The notes under the pieces: model-generated
Seen by the model: only the letters and a program-made list of their open reading frames with translations
What the model was told of the DNA's origin: nothing
Database searches by the model: none
DNA from: Massilia forsythiae
GTDB taxonomy: Bacteria > Pseudomonadota > Gammaproteobacteria > Burkholderiales > Burkholderiaceae_D
Length of the DNA stretch: 64,000 nt
Assembly: GCF_012849555.1 (NCBI RefSeq)
Contig: NZ_CP051685.1
Location: 4,092,001 to 4,156,000, forward strand
Direction: 5' to 3'
In this document: one piece after another, positions 16,236 to 25,270 of the stretch
How positions within the stretch are numbered: the stretch's first letter is position 1
How the letters are laid out: every line of letters starts with the position of its first letter
Position numbers and translations under genes: made by a program

Positions 16236-18361
16236 GGCACGGTGGGCAAGGTAAAGGAAAAGGTGGCGCCGCCGCCGGGGCGGTTGTCGACCGTCAGCGT
16301 GCCGCCGTGGGCCTCGACGATGGTGCGGCAGATGTTCAGGCCGAGTCCCAGTCCGTCGGGCCTGGTGGTGAAGAAGGGCGCGAACACCTGGTCGACCTGG
16401 TCGGGGGGAATACCGGGACCCAGGTCGCTCACCGCCACGCGGATGCCGTGCGCGTCGGGCGCGCTGTCCACCACGATCCGGCGCCGGTGGCGCGGCTGGT
16501 CCTGCATGGCGTGCATGGCGTTGTGGATCAGGTTGACCAGCACCTGTTCGAGCAGGACCCGGTCGCCGCGCACTTGCGCCTGCGCGTCCCGCAGCACCAG
16601 GCGCAGCGTCATGGCATGGCGCTCGAGCTCGGGTTTCAGGAGACAGCCGGCGTGACGCAGCACCTCGCCCACGGCCAGGCGCTCGTGGTCGCCGCGTTGC
16701 GGGTTGATCATGGCGCGTACGCGCTTGACGATTTCGCTGGCGCGACGGGACTGTTCGACGATGTCGTCGAGCGCGCCGGTCAGCATGCCCGGCACGCCGC
16801 GCTCCGCCAGCGCACGCGCGGCCACGGCAAAATTGGACAGGGCCATCAAGGGCTGGTTGAGCTCGTGCGCCAGCGTGGATGCCATCTCGCCCGCGCTGGC
16901 CAGGCGCGCGCTGCGCTGCAGGCGCACTTCCTGGTCGCGCTGGCGCGCCTCGGCATGCTTCTGGGCGGTGATGTCGACGACCGAGCTCATCCAGCCCCGG
17001 TGGACGCCGCCGGCGTCGATCAGGGGCGCGGTATAGACCATGGTGATCACGTCGTGTCCGTCCTTGTGGCGGATGCGCGATTCGAAGCCGTGCGGCGCGG
17101 CGCGGCCGCGCAAGGCATTGTCGCTGTCGCGCGCCTGCTTTTCCAGGTCGTCCGGATGCCAGTACGGGTAGGGCGGGTAGCGCCCGAGCAGCTCCTCCGC
17201 ACCGTAGCCCACCATGGCGCACAGGGCAGGGTTGACGTAGATGATCTTGCCTTGCGGGTCGCGCGCACGCATGCCGACCAGCAGCGAGTCTTCCATGGCC
17301 TTGCGGAAGGCGTGCGCTTCCTGCAGGTCGCGCGTGCGCTCCTCGACGCGGCGCTCCAGTTCGAGCCGGGCCGAACGCTGCTCCGCGTAGCGCCGCTCGC
17401 GCAGCCGCCAGTACAGCACCGCCAGCAGCAGCAGGGCCGCCGCCAGCGCCGCCAGCGCCAGCGCCAGGCGGCGCGCCTGGCGTACCTCGCGCAGGTCCTC
17501 GGTCACGGTCAGCGTCCAGCCGAGTTCCGGCAGCAGCGTGTCGAGCGCGAGAAAATCCGTGTCGTGCGCCGCCACCTGCGTGCGCAGCGTGAATCCGCCC
17601 ATGCCGTCCGCGGCCTGCATCGTCCACGGCAATGCATCGAAGCGTTCGCGCCGGCCGTACTGGCCGTGCGCGGCGACCCACTGCAGGTCGGCGGCCGACA
17701 GCGCGCGGACGCTGCGGAACAGCCAGGCCGGTACCGAACTCAGGAACACGATGCCGCGGCCGTCCCGGAGTACCACCGGGGTGGCGCCGCGCCGCCAGCT
17801 GGCTTGCAGCGGTTCCAGGCTGATCTTGATGACCACGACGCCGAGCACCTCGCGCCCCGCGCGCACGGGTTCGGCGATGAACAGGCCGGACTGCCCGGTG
17901 GTCAGGCCGAGGCCGTAGAACACGCCGCGCCGTCCCTGTAAGGCATCCTCGACGTACGGGCGCCGGCGGTAGGACTGCCCGACGAAGCTGGTCGGCGCAT
18001 CCCAGTTGCTGGCGGCCAGCGTCAGCCCGGTGCGGTTCACCAGGAACAGGGCGGCGGCGCCGGTGGTGTTCTGCAGCTCGGCGAAGTAGCCGTTCACGCG
18101 CGCGCGCAGCGCCGTGTCGCCCGACGCGTGCAGCAGGCCGCGCACGTCGGGATGGCGGGCCGCGGCATGCGGCAGCAAGTCGTACCGTTCCACCAGGCCG
18201 CGCAAACCCAGCACGTGGGCATCGGCGGCCTGGCGCAGGGCCTCGGTCTTGGCCTGCAGTTCGCGTTGCTCGGCCCAGTTGCCCGACGCCGCGATCAGGG
18301 CCAGTACGGCGACGAGGGCCACGGCGTTGCGCCAATGGTGTGGTTTGAACGGGAAGGGCAT
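16232..18361 (-). CDS. DctB/DctS-like C4-dicarboxylate sensor histidine kinase
   Basis: The 709-residue kinase has an N-terminal helix at about 13-28 and a periplasmic PDC sensor domain with the DctB signature (LTLAASNWDAPTSFVGQSYR and RRPYVEDAL), which in DctB contacts the dicarboxylate. A second helix follows near residues 305-325, then a coiled segment and a PAS domain around 350-460. The kinase core has H499 in STLAHELNQPLMALSNF. The ATPase lobe has NLIHNAMHAM, DLGPGIP and GLGLGLNICR. ATG 18361 begins just before the first helix. It overlaps the regulator gene and diverges from the transporter gene. Confidence 0.9.
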   Translation of the reverse strand: MPFPFKPHHWRNAVALVAVLALIAASGNWAEQRELQAKTEALRQAADAHVLGLRGLVERYDLLPHAAARHPDVRGLLHASGDTALRARVNGYFAELQNTTGAAALFLVNRTGLTLAASNWDAPTSFVGQSYRRRPYVEDALQGRRGVFYGLGLTTGQSGLFIAEPVRAGREVLGVVVIKISLEPLQASWRRGATPVVLRDGRGIVFLSSVPAWLFRSVRALSAADLQWVAAHGQYGRRERFDALPWTMQAADGMGGFTLRTQVAAHDTDFLALDTLLPELGWTLTVTEDLREVRQARRLALALAALAAALLLLAVLYWRLRERRYAEQRSARLELERRVEERTRDLQEAHAFRKAMEDSLLVGMRARDPQGKIIYVNPALCAMVGYGAEELLGRYPPYPYWHPDDLEKQARDSDNALRGRAAPHGFESRIRHKDGHDVITMVYTAPLIDAGGVHRGWMSSVVDITAQKHAEARQRDQEVRLQRSARLASAGEMASTLAHELNQPLMALSNFAVAARALAERGVPGMLTGALDDIVEQSRRASEIVKRVRAMINPQRGDHERLAVGEVLRHAGCLLKPELERHAMTLRLVLRDAQAQVRGDRVLLEQVLVNLIHNAMHAMQDQPRHRRRIVVDSAPDAHGIRVAVSDLGPGIPPDQVDQVFAPFFTTRPDGLGLGLNICRTIVEAHGGTLTVDNRPGGGATFSFTLPTVP

Positions 18362-18419
18362 GCAAGTCCGGAAGAGGATCGGAGCAACGATAGCAGCTTT
18401 GCCATGCGGGCGCGAGGCT

Positions 18420-18437
18420 CTCCGTAGTTTTACGGAG
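18420..18437. promoter_or_regulatory. Palindrome CTCCGTA-GTTT-TACGGAG between kinase and transporter
   Basis: A perfect 7-bp inverted repeat with a 4-base centre lies in the divergent region, 59 bases from the kinase ATG and 80 from the transporter ATG. Its position and symmetry suit a dimeric FixJ/NarL-type regulator such as the product of the adjacent gene. This is inference from location. Confidence 0.55.
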
Positions 18438-18517
18438 CGCGGCGCGCCGGATTTGCGGATGTGCGGCGGGCGTGGGCAGGCCACAATCGGGATTCTTACA
18501 ATGACAGGAGACAGGGC

Positions 18518-19858
18518 ATGACGACCGAGACGACCCAGACGTTCGCCGGGGCACGGCAAGGCGGCGCCGAGCGCATTTCCGGCACCCGCGTGCGCGCCAT
18601 TTTCGTCGGCTCCGCCGGCAACCTGGTGGAATGGTTCGATTTCTACTGCTACGCCGCGTTCGCGCTGTATTTCGCGAACTCCTTCTTCCCGGCCCAGGAC
18701 CCCACCGCCCAGATGATGTCGACGGCGGGCATCTTTGCGCTGGGCTTCTTCGTGCGCCCGCTGGGCGGCATCCTGTTCGGCCACCTGGGCGACCGTCACG
18801 GCCGCAAGGTGGCGCTGATGGCGTCGGTGCTGTTGATGTGCCTGGGTTCGCTGCTGATCGCCTGCGCGCCCACCTACGCCGCCGCCGGCATCGTCTCGCC
18901 GATCGTCCTGCTGCTGGCGCGGCTGCTGCAAGGCCTCAGCCTGGGTGGGGAATACGGCGCCAGCGCCACCTACCTGTCCGAAATGGCGGAATCCCGGCAC
19001 CGCGGTTTCTACAGCAGCTTCCAGTACGTCACCCTGATCGGCGGCCAGTTGCTGGCGCTGTTGCTGCTGCTGGTGCTGCAGCACTTCCTGCTCGACGCCG
19101 CGCAGTTGCGCGCCTGGGGCTGGCGTATCCCGTTCTTCGCCGGCGCCATCCTCGCCCTGGTGGCGCTGCGCATGCGTCACGACATGCCCGAAACCCAGTC
19201 GTTCGAGGCCGCACGCAAGACGGCCAAGCCGATGGGCGGCCTGAAGCAACTGGCGCAGCATCCGAAGGAAGTGCTGCTGGTGATCGGCCTGACCATGGGC
19301 GGCACGCTGGCCTTTTATGTCTATACCGTGTACATGCAGAAGTTCCTGCGCCTGTCGGTCGGCCTGAGCGATGCCCAGACGACCGCCGTGTCGGCCGCCT
19401 CGCTGCTGTTCGCCATGTGCCTGCAGCCGCTGTATGGGGCGTTGTCCGACCGCATCGGCCGCCGTCCGCTGCTGCTGGGCTTCGCCCTGCTCGGTACCGT
19501 CTTCACCGTGCCGCTGCTGACCGCCATCCGCAATGCCAGCGGTCCGTGGGAAGCCTTCGGCCTGATCGCTTGCGCCTGGGTCATCGTCTCCGGCTATACC
19601 TCGATCAATGCGCTGGTCAAGGCCGAACTGTTCCCGGCCACCATCCGCGCCACCGGCGTGGGCGTACCGTATGCCGTGGCGGTGTCGGTGTTCGGCGGCA
19701 CCGCCGAATACATCGCGCTGTGGTTCAAGTCGGTGCAGATGGAGAGCGCCTTTTACTGGTACACCACCGCGGTGATCGCCTGCACGCTGGTGGTGTGCTG
19801 GTTCATGCGCGATACCGCCGCGACCTCGCGCATCGATGCCGAGGCGCAGGCGCGTTGA
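18518..19858 (+). CDS. MFS metabolite:H+ symporter, alpha-ketoglutarate permease-like (KgtP/MHS)
   Basis: The 446-residue transporter has twelve predicted membrane helices and the metabolite:H+ symporter family pattern: SAGNLVEWFDFYCYAAFALY in helix 1, GHLGDRHGRKVALM in loop 2-3, GLSLGGEYGASATYLSE in helix 5, and DRIGRRPLL in the 8-9 loop. KgtP imports 2-oxoglutarate and ShiA/ProP/citrate transporters are close relatives. The adjacent DctS-like sensor supports a C4/C5-dicarboxylate substrate. AGGAG precedes ATG 18518. Confidence 0.88.
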   Translation: MTTETTQTFAGARQGGAERISGTRVRAIFVGSAGNLVEWFDFYCYAAFALYFANSFFPAQDPTAQMMSTAGIFALGFFVRPLGGILFGHLGDRHGRKVALMASVLLMCLGSLLIACAPTYAAAGIVSPIVLLLARLLQGLSLGGEYGASATYLSEMAESRHRGFYSSFQYVTLIGGQLLALLLLLVLQHFLLDAAQLRAWGWRIPFFAGAILALVALRMRHDMPETQSFEAARKTAKPMGGLKQLAQHPKEVLLVIGLTMGGTLAFYVYTVYMQKFLRLSVGLSDAQTTAVSAASLLFAMCLQPLYGALSDRIGRRPLLLGFALLGTVFTVPLLTAIRNASGPWEAFGLIACAWVIVSGYTSINALVKAELFPATIRATGVGVPYAVAVSVFGGTAEYIALWFKSVQMESAFYWYTTAVIACTLVVCWFMRDTAATSRIDAEAQAR

Positions 19859-19889
19859 CGCGGCGCTCCACCTTGCAGCCCGGATCGAC

Positions 19890-20519
19890 TCAGCTCGGCG
19901 GCGGCGCCGCGCACGGCGGCGTACCGGGCCGGTAACCCAGCGACTCCGCCGTGGCGATCGTGGTGGCGCGGTCGAGCCGTACGTTCACGTTCACCATCGG
20001 GAACAGCACGCCGGATGTCACCGCATCGCAGGCGCCGGCATTGGCCGTATCGCAGATGCGCGCGCGCACGAAGCGGATGCAATTGGGCGCGTTCGGGTTG
20101 GCGGTGCAGATCTGCAGGTTCTGTCCGACGCAGTTGGGAAGCTGGCTTTCGGGGATGTCCTGCAGCGCCAGCGCGCCGCTGCCGTCGCGCACCAGGGCGA
20201 GATAATCGATGCGTACGTTGGCATCCGTGATCGGTGGCGCCAGCACCAGTGCGCCCGCCGAGGTGCGCAATACGGCGTCCTGGCGGATGCGCGCCAGCTG
20301 CGCCGCATCGCGTGCGTACACGTTCACCGCGGCGGCGGCGCTCCTGCGCGTGACTTCCTGCAGCGTGTTGTAGACGAACAGCAGCCGCATGAGTTCCAGC
20401 ACGGCGAACAGGAACAGCAGGAAGACCGCGGCGAGCAGCGCGAATTCGACCGCGGTGGTCCCGGCTTGCCGGTGCCCGGGGCGCCGCTGCGGGCGCGTTG
20501 TGGTGTCAGATGCCGGCAT
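19890..20519 (-). CDS. TadE-like minor pseudopilin
   Basis: The 209-residue protein has the TadE signature: a basic, polar N-terminus followed by AGTTAVEFALLAAVFLLFLFAVLELMR. This is a prepilin-like stretch with the conserved glutamate before the hydrophobic helix, then NTLQEVTRRSAAAA. The C-terminal domain contains five cysteines spread over CVGQNLQIC, NCIRF, RICD and ACDAV. It overlaps the upstream tadE gene by 14 bases. TadE proteins are minor pilins of Tad (Flp) pili and are also found in other surface systems. Confidence 0.8.
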   Translation of the reverse strand: MPASDTTTRPQRRPGHRQAGTTAVEFALLAAVFLLFLFAVLELMRLLFVYNTLQEVTRRSAAAAVNVYARDAAQLARIRQDAVLRTSAGALVLAPPITDANVRIDYLALVRDGSGALALQDIPESQLPNCVGQNLQICTANPNAPNCIRFVRARICDTANAGACDAVTSGVLFPMVNVNVRLDRATTIATAESLGYRPGTPPCAAPPPS

Positions 20520-20994
20520 AATCCATCGTCACGTCAGCGTTGATCCTCAGTCCATAGCGTCCGCTATCGACCACCCCGAAGAAGGTATCGAACATGTTGA
20601 AGGTCACCGCGACCCGCACCGTGCCCGGCACCACCCCGGCTTGCGAGCCGCACGGCCGCATGTCGCATTGCACGATGGGCGTGGCGGACGATCCTTCGGG
20701 CGCCAGTTCGGCCAGTTCGGTGCGGGCGATGGCGGTGGCGACGTTCGATGCCGCCGCCGACAGCGTCGTCGAGCGCATTTCCTGGCGCGATACCGTGGAC
20801 AGGTAGCGCGCCGCATCCTGGGCGGCTTTCTGGGCGACGGTGTAGTGCCAGTACACGCGCGCCAGGAACACGGGGAAGGTGAACAGCACCAGCATGACCG
20901 GGATCAGTACCGCCGCTTCCACGGCGGCGACGCCGCGCTGGCGCCGCCGGCAACGAGGGTGGCGCGGCCTGGGGGGCGAAGAGGTCGGTGTCAT
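20506..20994 (-). CDS. TadE-like protein
   Basis: The 162-residue protein has an Arg-rich start, the GVAAVEAAVLIPVMLVLFTFPVFLAR pseudopilin helix (its central E follows the V), and AQKAAQDAARYLSTV after the helix. That pattern is shared by TadE and TadF. ATG 20994 overlaps the TadG-like stop as ATGA. It is the middle gene of a three-gene set. Confidence 0.8.
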   Translation of the reverse strand: MTPTSSPPRPRHPRCRRRQRGVAAVEAAVLIPVMLVLFTFPVFLARVYWHYTVAQKAAQDAARYLSTVSRQEMRSTTLSAAASNVATAIARTELAELAPEGSSATPIVQCDMRPCGSQAGVVPGTVRVAVTFNMFDTFFGVVDSGRYGLRINADVTMDYAGI

Positions 20995-22466
20995 GGGAAC
21001 AGCTCCACTTTTCCAATCAGCGAGGACAGGGGCAGCACGCCGGCGAATTCGGCGACCAGCCGGTTGCTGTCGGCCGGAACGGTCATGAAGAAGCGCCCGA
21101 CGGCGAGCGGCGTGGCCTTGACGTTCGCGCCCGCGCTCACCGGGCAGGCCAGCAGCGGGATGTTCAGCACGCGCCGCTGCGCCGTCGCCATTTCCAGGTG
21201 CGCCCCGCCGGGCGCGGCATAGGTCGGGCCGCTGGTGGCGTGGTAGGGCGCCGCCGCCGCGGTCGGGTAGCCGGACGCGGTCGGGCCGGACGGATACAGC
21301 GCCGGCCAGTCGCCTGGACCGAACGCCGCGCCGGCGGCGCCGGGTTGCAACGGCGCATGGCTGGCTGCGCCGGCATACGCCCACAAGGGGCCGTAGGCGG
21401 CCGCGGTGGTGCCCGCGGGCGGCGCCGGCAGGTCGGCGATGGTTTCCAGCCGGCCGCGTACCTGCGTCGTCTGCGCCGCGAGGTTGCCGATGGCCGGCAG
21501 CATCCAGGGCGTGCCGCCGGCGGCGTTGTGCGCATACGCCTTGACGTTGAAATCGGGCGGCCCGCCGTTCGGCGTGCACAGGTAGGAGGTGTACTGGTCG
21601 AAGCGCGAATTCAGGTGCATGTAGATCGAGTTCAGCGGGCCGTTGGCGGGCAGCGACGAGACCTGGATGGTGCCGCCCGCCAGCCGCGGCATCCACATGT
21701 TGCCGGCGCACAGCAGCGGGCCGTTGGTCGAGGGATCGAGCGAAGCGGTCTTGTCGGTGCCGGGCAGGACGTACGGGTTGACCAGGAAGCGCACCGGCTT
21801 GTCGCCGTCCGGGTTCAGCTGCATCAGGTCGTAGCTGACGCCGCGCCGGAACCCGTATTCGACCAGTTCGTCGGCCGGGGCGCCCGGATTGGCCCTGGGC
21901 GCCGCCGCCTGCGGCGACATGGCGCACACCGCCAGCGGCGTGACGTCGATGTCGATGCGGCCGGCGATGGCGCTGTCGGCCAGGCTGGCGCGCGACAGCG
22001 TGGCCGAGGCGATCGACATGAACACGTTGGTCACGTCGCCGGTGCCTGGGCCCAGGGCCGCCGTGTCCACCCTGGCGTAGTACAGCGCCGTCGGGGCGGC
22101 CGTCTGCGTGGAGGGGATCCAGCTGCCGTAGCGGTCCGGCGCGCTGGCGAAGCTGAGCGCGCCGTCGCTCCAGGCCACCGGCAGCTTGTACCGGTACACC
22201 AGGCGCTCGGCCGCTGCGCGCGCGGCGGCCCTGGCCGCCGCCAGGCCCGCCGTCGTGCCGTTCAACTTGCCCGAGGCCGCCAGCGCCGCCGCCCTGGCGA
22301 TGCCCTGCAGCTCCACCTTGCGGTTGTAGAGCGGGCCGACATCCATCGCGAACGCGCAGCACGCGATCAGCAGCGACAGGATCGACACGAACAGGACGGC
22401 GAAGCTGCCGTCCTGCCCGCGCACGCGCATCGGCGCGCGCGGCTGGTGGGGCGCATGGATTGTCAT
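20991..22466 (-). CDS. TadG-like pilus-associated protein
   Basis: The 491-residue protein has a single N-terminal membrane helix in GSFAVLFVSILSLLIACCAFAMDVG and the next segment LYNRKVELQGIARAAALAASG, the hallmark of TadG-like proteins that anchor or stabilise the pilus in the envelope. The rest is a low-complexity Ala/Pro/Gly extracytoplasmic region without a recognisable von Willebrand domain, and with paired cysteines. No CpaF/TadA ATPase, TadB/C or prepilin peptidase gene is in the window, so the three genes are an incomplete Tad locus here. Confidence 0.75.
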   Translation of the reverse strand: MTIHAPHQPRAPMRVRGQDGSFAVLFVSILSLLIACCAFAMDVGPLYNRKVELQGIARAAALAASGKLNGTTAGLAAARAAARAAAERLVYRYKLPVAWSDGALSFASAPDRYGSWIPSTQTAAPTALYYARVDTAALGPGTGDVTNVFMSIASATLSRASLADSAIAGRIDIDVTPLAVCAMSPQAAAPRANPGAPADELVEYGFRRGVSYDLMQLNPDGDKPVRFLVNPYVLPGTDKTASLDPSTNGPLLCAGNMWMPRLAGGTIQVSSLPANGPLNSIYMHLNSRFDQYTSYLCTPNGGPPDFNVKAYAHNAAGGTPWMLPAIGNLAAQTTQVRGRLETIADLPAPPAGTTAAAYGPLWAYAGAASHAPLQPGAAGAAFGPGDWPALYPSGPTASGYPTAAAAPYHATSGPTYAAPGGAHLEMATAQRRVLNIPLLACPVSAGANVKATPLAVGRFFMTVPADSNRLVAEFAGVLPLSSLIGKVELFP

Positions 22467-22583
22467 GGTCTCGGCGACTGGCTTTCAAATAAAGCAATCT
22501 TGTCTACAAGGCCATTCTATCGATGCGTGTTTATGCGTAATTGATCTTAACCAAGGTGCATGATGCGCACGGGGGCGGGGCGA

Positions 22584-22979
22584 TCAGCCGGCGTTTCCGG
22601 GACGGCAGCACCGGCAGCAGGCGCGGTTGCGCAGGTGCGCCGTCGTCAGCAGCAGGGCGCCGGCGATGCTGAGCCAGGTCTCCGCCGCGTCGCCGTAAGA
22701 CGGTCCGACCGCGAACACCGCCGTGGCGAGGCAGCCGATGCCGGCCGCGCCCAGCAGCGGCACCAGCGCGCGCCGGTGCGACAGCCAGCCCGGCGCCAGC
22801 CCGGCCAGTGCGGCGAACAGCGCGGCGCCGACCATGGCCTGGTGGAAGCCGGATTCGCCGCGTTCTCCGCCCAGCACCGGCACGGCGAGCAGCAGCAGCG
22901 GGGCGGCCAGGCAGTGGACCAGGCACAGCGCCGAGGCCAGCACGCCGACCGCATCGCCCAGGCCGCGCAGCTTGTTCAT
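22584..22979 (-). CDS. MerC domain membrane protein
   Basis: The 131-residue protein has four membrane helices and the MerC-like first-helix motif ALCLVHCLAAPLLLL with paired cysteines (CLVHC). The C-terminal tail is rich in cysteine (RACCRCCRP), plausible for metal binding. MerC proteins import mercuric ion, but chromosomal relatives often sit beside TonB receptors and ABC genes in metal clusters, as here. It starts 31 bases after the TonB-receptor stop, so the two are probably co-transcribed. Confidence 0.75.
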   Translation of the reverse strand: MNKLRGLGDAVGVLASALCLVHCLAAPLLLLAVPVLGGERGESGFHQAMVGAALFAALAGLAPGWLSHRRALVPLLGAAGIGCLATAVFAVGPSYGDAAETWLSIAGALLLTTAHLRNRACCRCCRPGNAG

Positions 22980-23010
22980 GCGCTCTCCTTCGCCGGGTCG
23001 TCGGCGCGCA

Positions 23011-25131
23011 TCAGAAGAAGCGCCGCAGCGACGCGCCCAGCTGCGTCTTCGGCACCGTGGACACCAGCAGCCCGGCCGTGGTGCCGTAGGCGATGTCGCT
23101 GGCGAAGCGGTGCGGCTGCAGCACCGCGTACAGCGAACCCTGGTAGGGGCCGCGGTCGTAGGTCGCCTTGACGTCGTAGCGCACGTAGGTCGGCATGGCG
23201 CGCAGCGTCGACGGTGTGCCGGCGTAGTACGGGTTGCGCGCGGTGACGTAGACGTCGCCGTTCAGCGTCAGCCGGCCGGCGCCGGGTTCGCCGCGGTACT
23301 GGACGCCGCCTTTCCAGGTGTGCGCCGGCACCGACAGCAGGGCGCCGGTGCCGGGCGTCGGGTTGTCGAGCCGGGCGCGCAGGATGCGGCCGTAGCTGAG
23401 GTAGGCGCTGGTCGCGCGCGTGGCCTGCCAGCGCGCATCGAATTCGTAGCCCTCGCGCGTGGTGCGGCCGGAAGCGACATACACGTCCGGCGCGGTGTTG
23501 ACGATCTCGTCGTCGTTGGTGATGCGGTACACGGCGCCGGACAACTGCCAGCCGTCCAGCGGGCGCGCGTCGAAGCCGAGGTCGTGCGAGCGTACCTTGC
23601 TCGGCGCGATCGACGCGTTGACGCGCCCGCCCGGCGCGCCCAGCGGCCCCAGATTGCCGCTGGCGCTGATCTGCTCGGCGGCCGGCGAGCGGAAACCCTG
23701 CGCCACGTTGGCGAACAGGTCCAGCCGCGGCAACGCACTCCACAGCGCGCCGGCCTTCGGCGTGAACACCGATCCCTGGTAGCCGGTCGACGCCGCCGGC
23801 AGCTTGCGGTTGACCAGGTCGTAGTCGAAGCGGTCGTAGCGCGCGCCGCCGTGCAGCTTGAAGTCCGGCAGGATGCGGTACTGGCCCTGTGCGAACACGC
23901 CGTAGGTGCGCAGGTTCAGGTACTGGTCGTTGATGTAATTGGCGGTCGGCTGGCGCAGCCGGTACTGGCGGCGGTAGGCGTCGCCCTGGTCCTTGCGCGC
24001 CTCCGCGCCGGCGCTCAGCACGGCGGCTTGCCCGAAGGTCCAGGTATTCGCCAGGCGCGCGCCGTAGATGTCGCGCTCGTCGTAGCCGAAGGTGTGCTGG
24101 GTGGTGCTGGTGGTGATCGCGCGGCTGCGCTCGAAACCCTCGACGTAGGCGGTGGCCGACCAGCCGGCTTCACCGCCGGCCGGACGGCGGTTGAACACCA
24201 CGCTCTTGCGGTGCGCATCGCCGAAGCCGGGCAGGTCGTACTGCACCGCGCGCGGATCCAGGCCGGCTTCGAGGGACGGCAGCAGCAGGTAGCCGGCGCC
24301 GGCGTAGTCGGCGCGGTAGTAGCTGGCGCGCAGGCTGTAGACGCCGTCGCCGATGGTGCGCGACAGCTTCCAGAAGACGTTGATGCGGTCGTTATGGGCG
24401 CCGCGGCGGAAGCCGTCGGTGAGGTAGCGGTCGGCCACCAGCAGCGAGCGCGTGCCTTCGTGCTCGCCGGACAGCGTGAGCGAGGCGCGCCGGCCGCGGT
24501 AGCTCTCCAGCGTCAGCGCCGCGCTGGAGGCGGTGGCGGCGCCGCCTTCGCGCGTGGCGATGTCGACCGCGCCGGCGCGGTTCTGGTCGCCGTACAGTGC
24601 CGAGACCGGCCCCTTGATCACGTCGATGGTAGCGATCATGTCCGGCGTCAGCCATTCCAGGAACACCGGTCCGTGGCCGGCGCCGCCCTGGCTGGACGGC
24701 ATGTTCTGCGGCACGCCGTCGACGTACACCGCGGTGTCGGCGCCGTGCGTGCCCTGGGTGGCGAAGCCGCGCATGCGAAAGCCGTTGCCGGTGTCGCCCT
24801 GGTCGATGTTGTTGGCCACCACGCCCGGCACGCGCCGGAACACGTTGGAGATATCGCGCCCGACGTTGATGGTGGCGATGTCGTCCGAGGTGATGCTGGT
24901 GACCGTGGACGGCAGCGACCTGGCGCCGCTGCCGGCGGCGATGCGCGCCTGTTCTTCCTTGCTGCCGCGGATTTCGACCACCTGGGCCGGCGTGTCGTCG
25001 AGTACGTCCTCGTCGGCACAGGCGACGGCCGGGCACCCGAGGGCGCAGCCGAGCAGCACGGCATGCGGGAGGGCGCGCAGCGGCGCGCGGGCGGGTGGAC
25101 GGGACGGGTGGAAGCGGGTCGGTCGAGGCAA
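23011..25131 (-). CDS. TonB-dependent outer-membrane receptor
   Basis: The 706-residue protein has a signal peptide (ALPHAVLLGCALGCPAVACA), a plug domain with FRRVPGVVANN, FRMRGF and VIKGPVSALYGDQNRAGAVD, and a beta-barrel ending in SLRRFF with the expected C-terminal aromatic. The only good start is TTG 25131, which has GGAG eight bases upstream; no suitable ATG exists near the signal peptide. The substrate is unknown. Downstream of the ABC exporter genes and before the MerC-like gene, it is probably part of one metal- or metallophore-handling operon. Confidence 0.9.
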   Translation of the reverse strand: MPRPTRFHPSRPPARAPLRALPHAVLLGCALGCPAVACADEDVLDDTPAQVVEIRGSKEEQARIAAGSGARSLPSTVTSITSDDIATINVGRDISNVFRRVPGVVANNIDQGDTGNGFRMRGFATQGTHGADTAVYVDGVPQNMPSSQGGAGHGPVFLEWLTPDMIATIDVIKGPVSALYGDQNRAGAVDIATREGGAATASSAALTLESYRGRRASLTLSGEHEGTRSLLVADRYLTDGFRRGAHNDRINVFWKLSRTIGDGVYSLRASYYRADYAGAGYLLLPSLEAGLDPRAVQYDLPGFGDAHRKSVVFNRRPAGGEAGWSATAYVEGFERSRAITTSTTQHTFGYDERDIYGARLANTWTFGQAAVLSAGAEARKDQGDAYRRQYRLRQPTANYINDQYLNLRTYGVFAQGQYRILPDFKLHGGARYDRFDYDLVNRKLPAASTGYQGSVFTPKAGALWSALPRLDLFANVAQGFRSPAAEQISASGNLGPLGAPGGRVNASIAPSKVRSHDLGFDARPLDGWQLSGAVYRITNDDEIVNTAPDVYVASGRTTREGYEFDARWQATRATSAYLSYGRILRARLDNPTPGTGALLSVPAHTWKGGVQYRGEPGAGRLTLNGDVYVTARNPYYAGTPSTLRAMPTYVRYDVKATYDRGPYQGSLYAVLQPHRFASDIAYGTTAGLLVSTVPKTQLGASLRRFF

Positions 25132-25270
25132 GGTGAAAGCTCCGGTGGAAAAAACGAAAGGGAAGGAAGGTCGCGTGCGTCCGGCAGCCTGCGATGCGGG
25201 CGCCGCGGCGATGCCGGCGCCGCGGGGCATGGACGGCACGGCGCGATTTCCTCGATGTGAAAAGCCTGCG

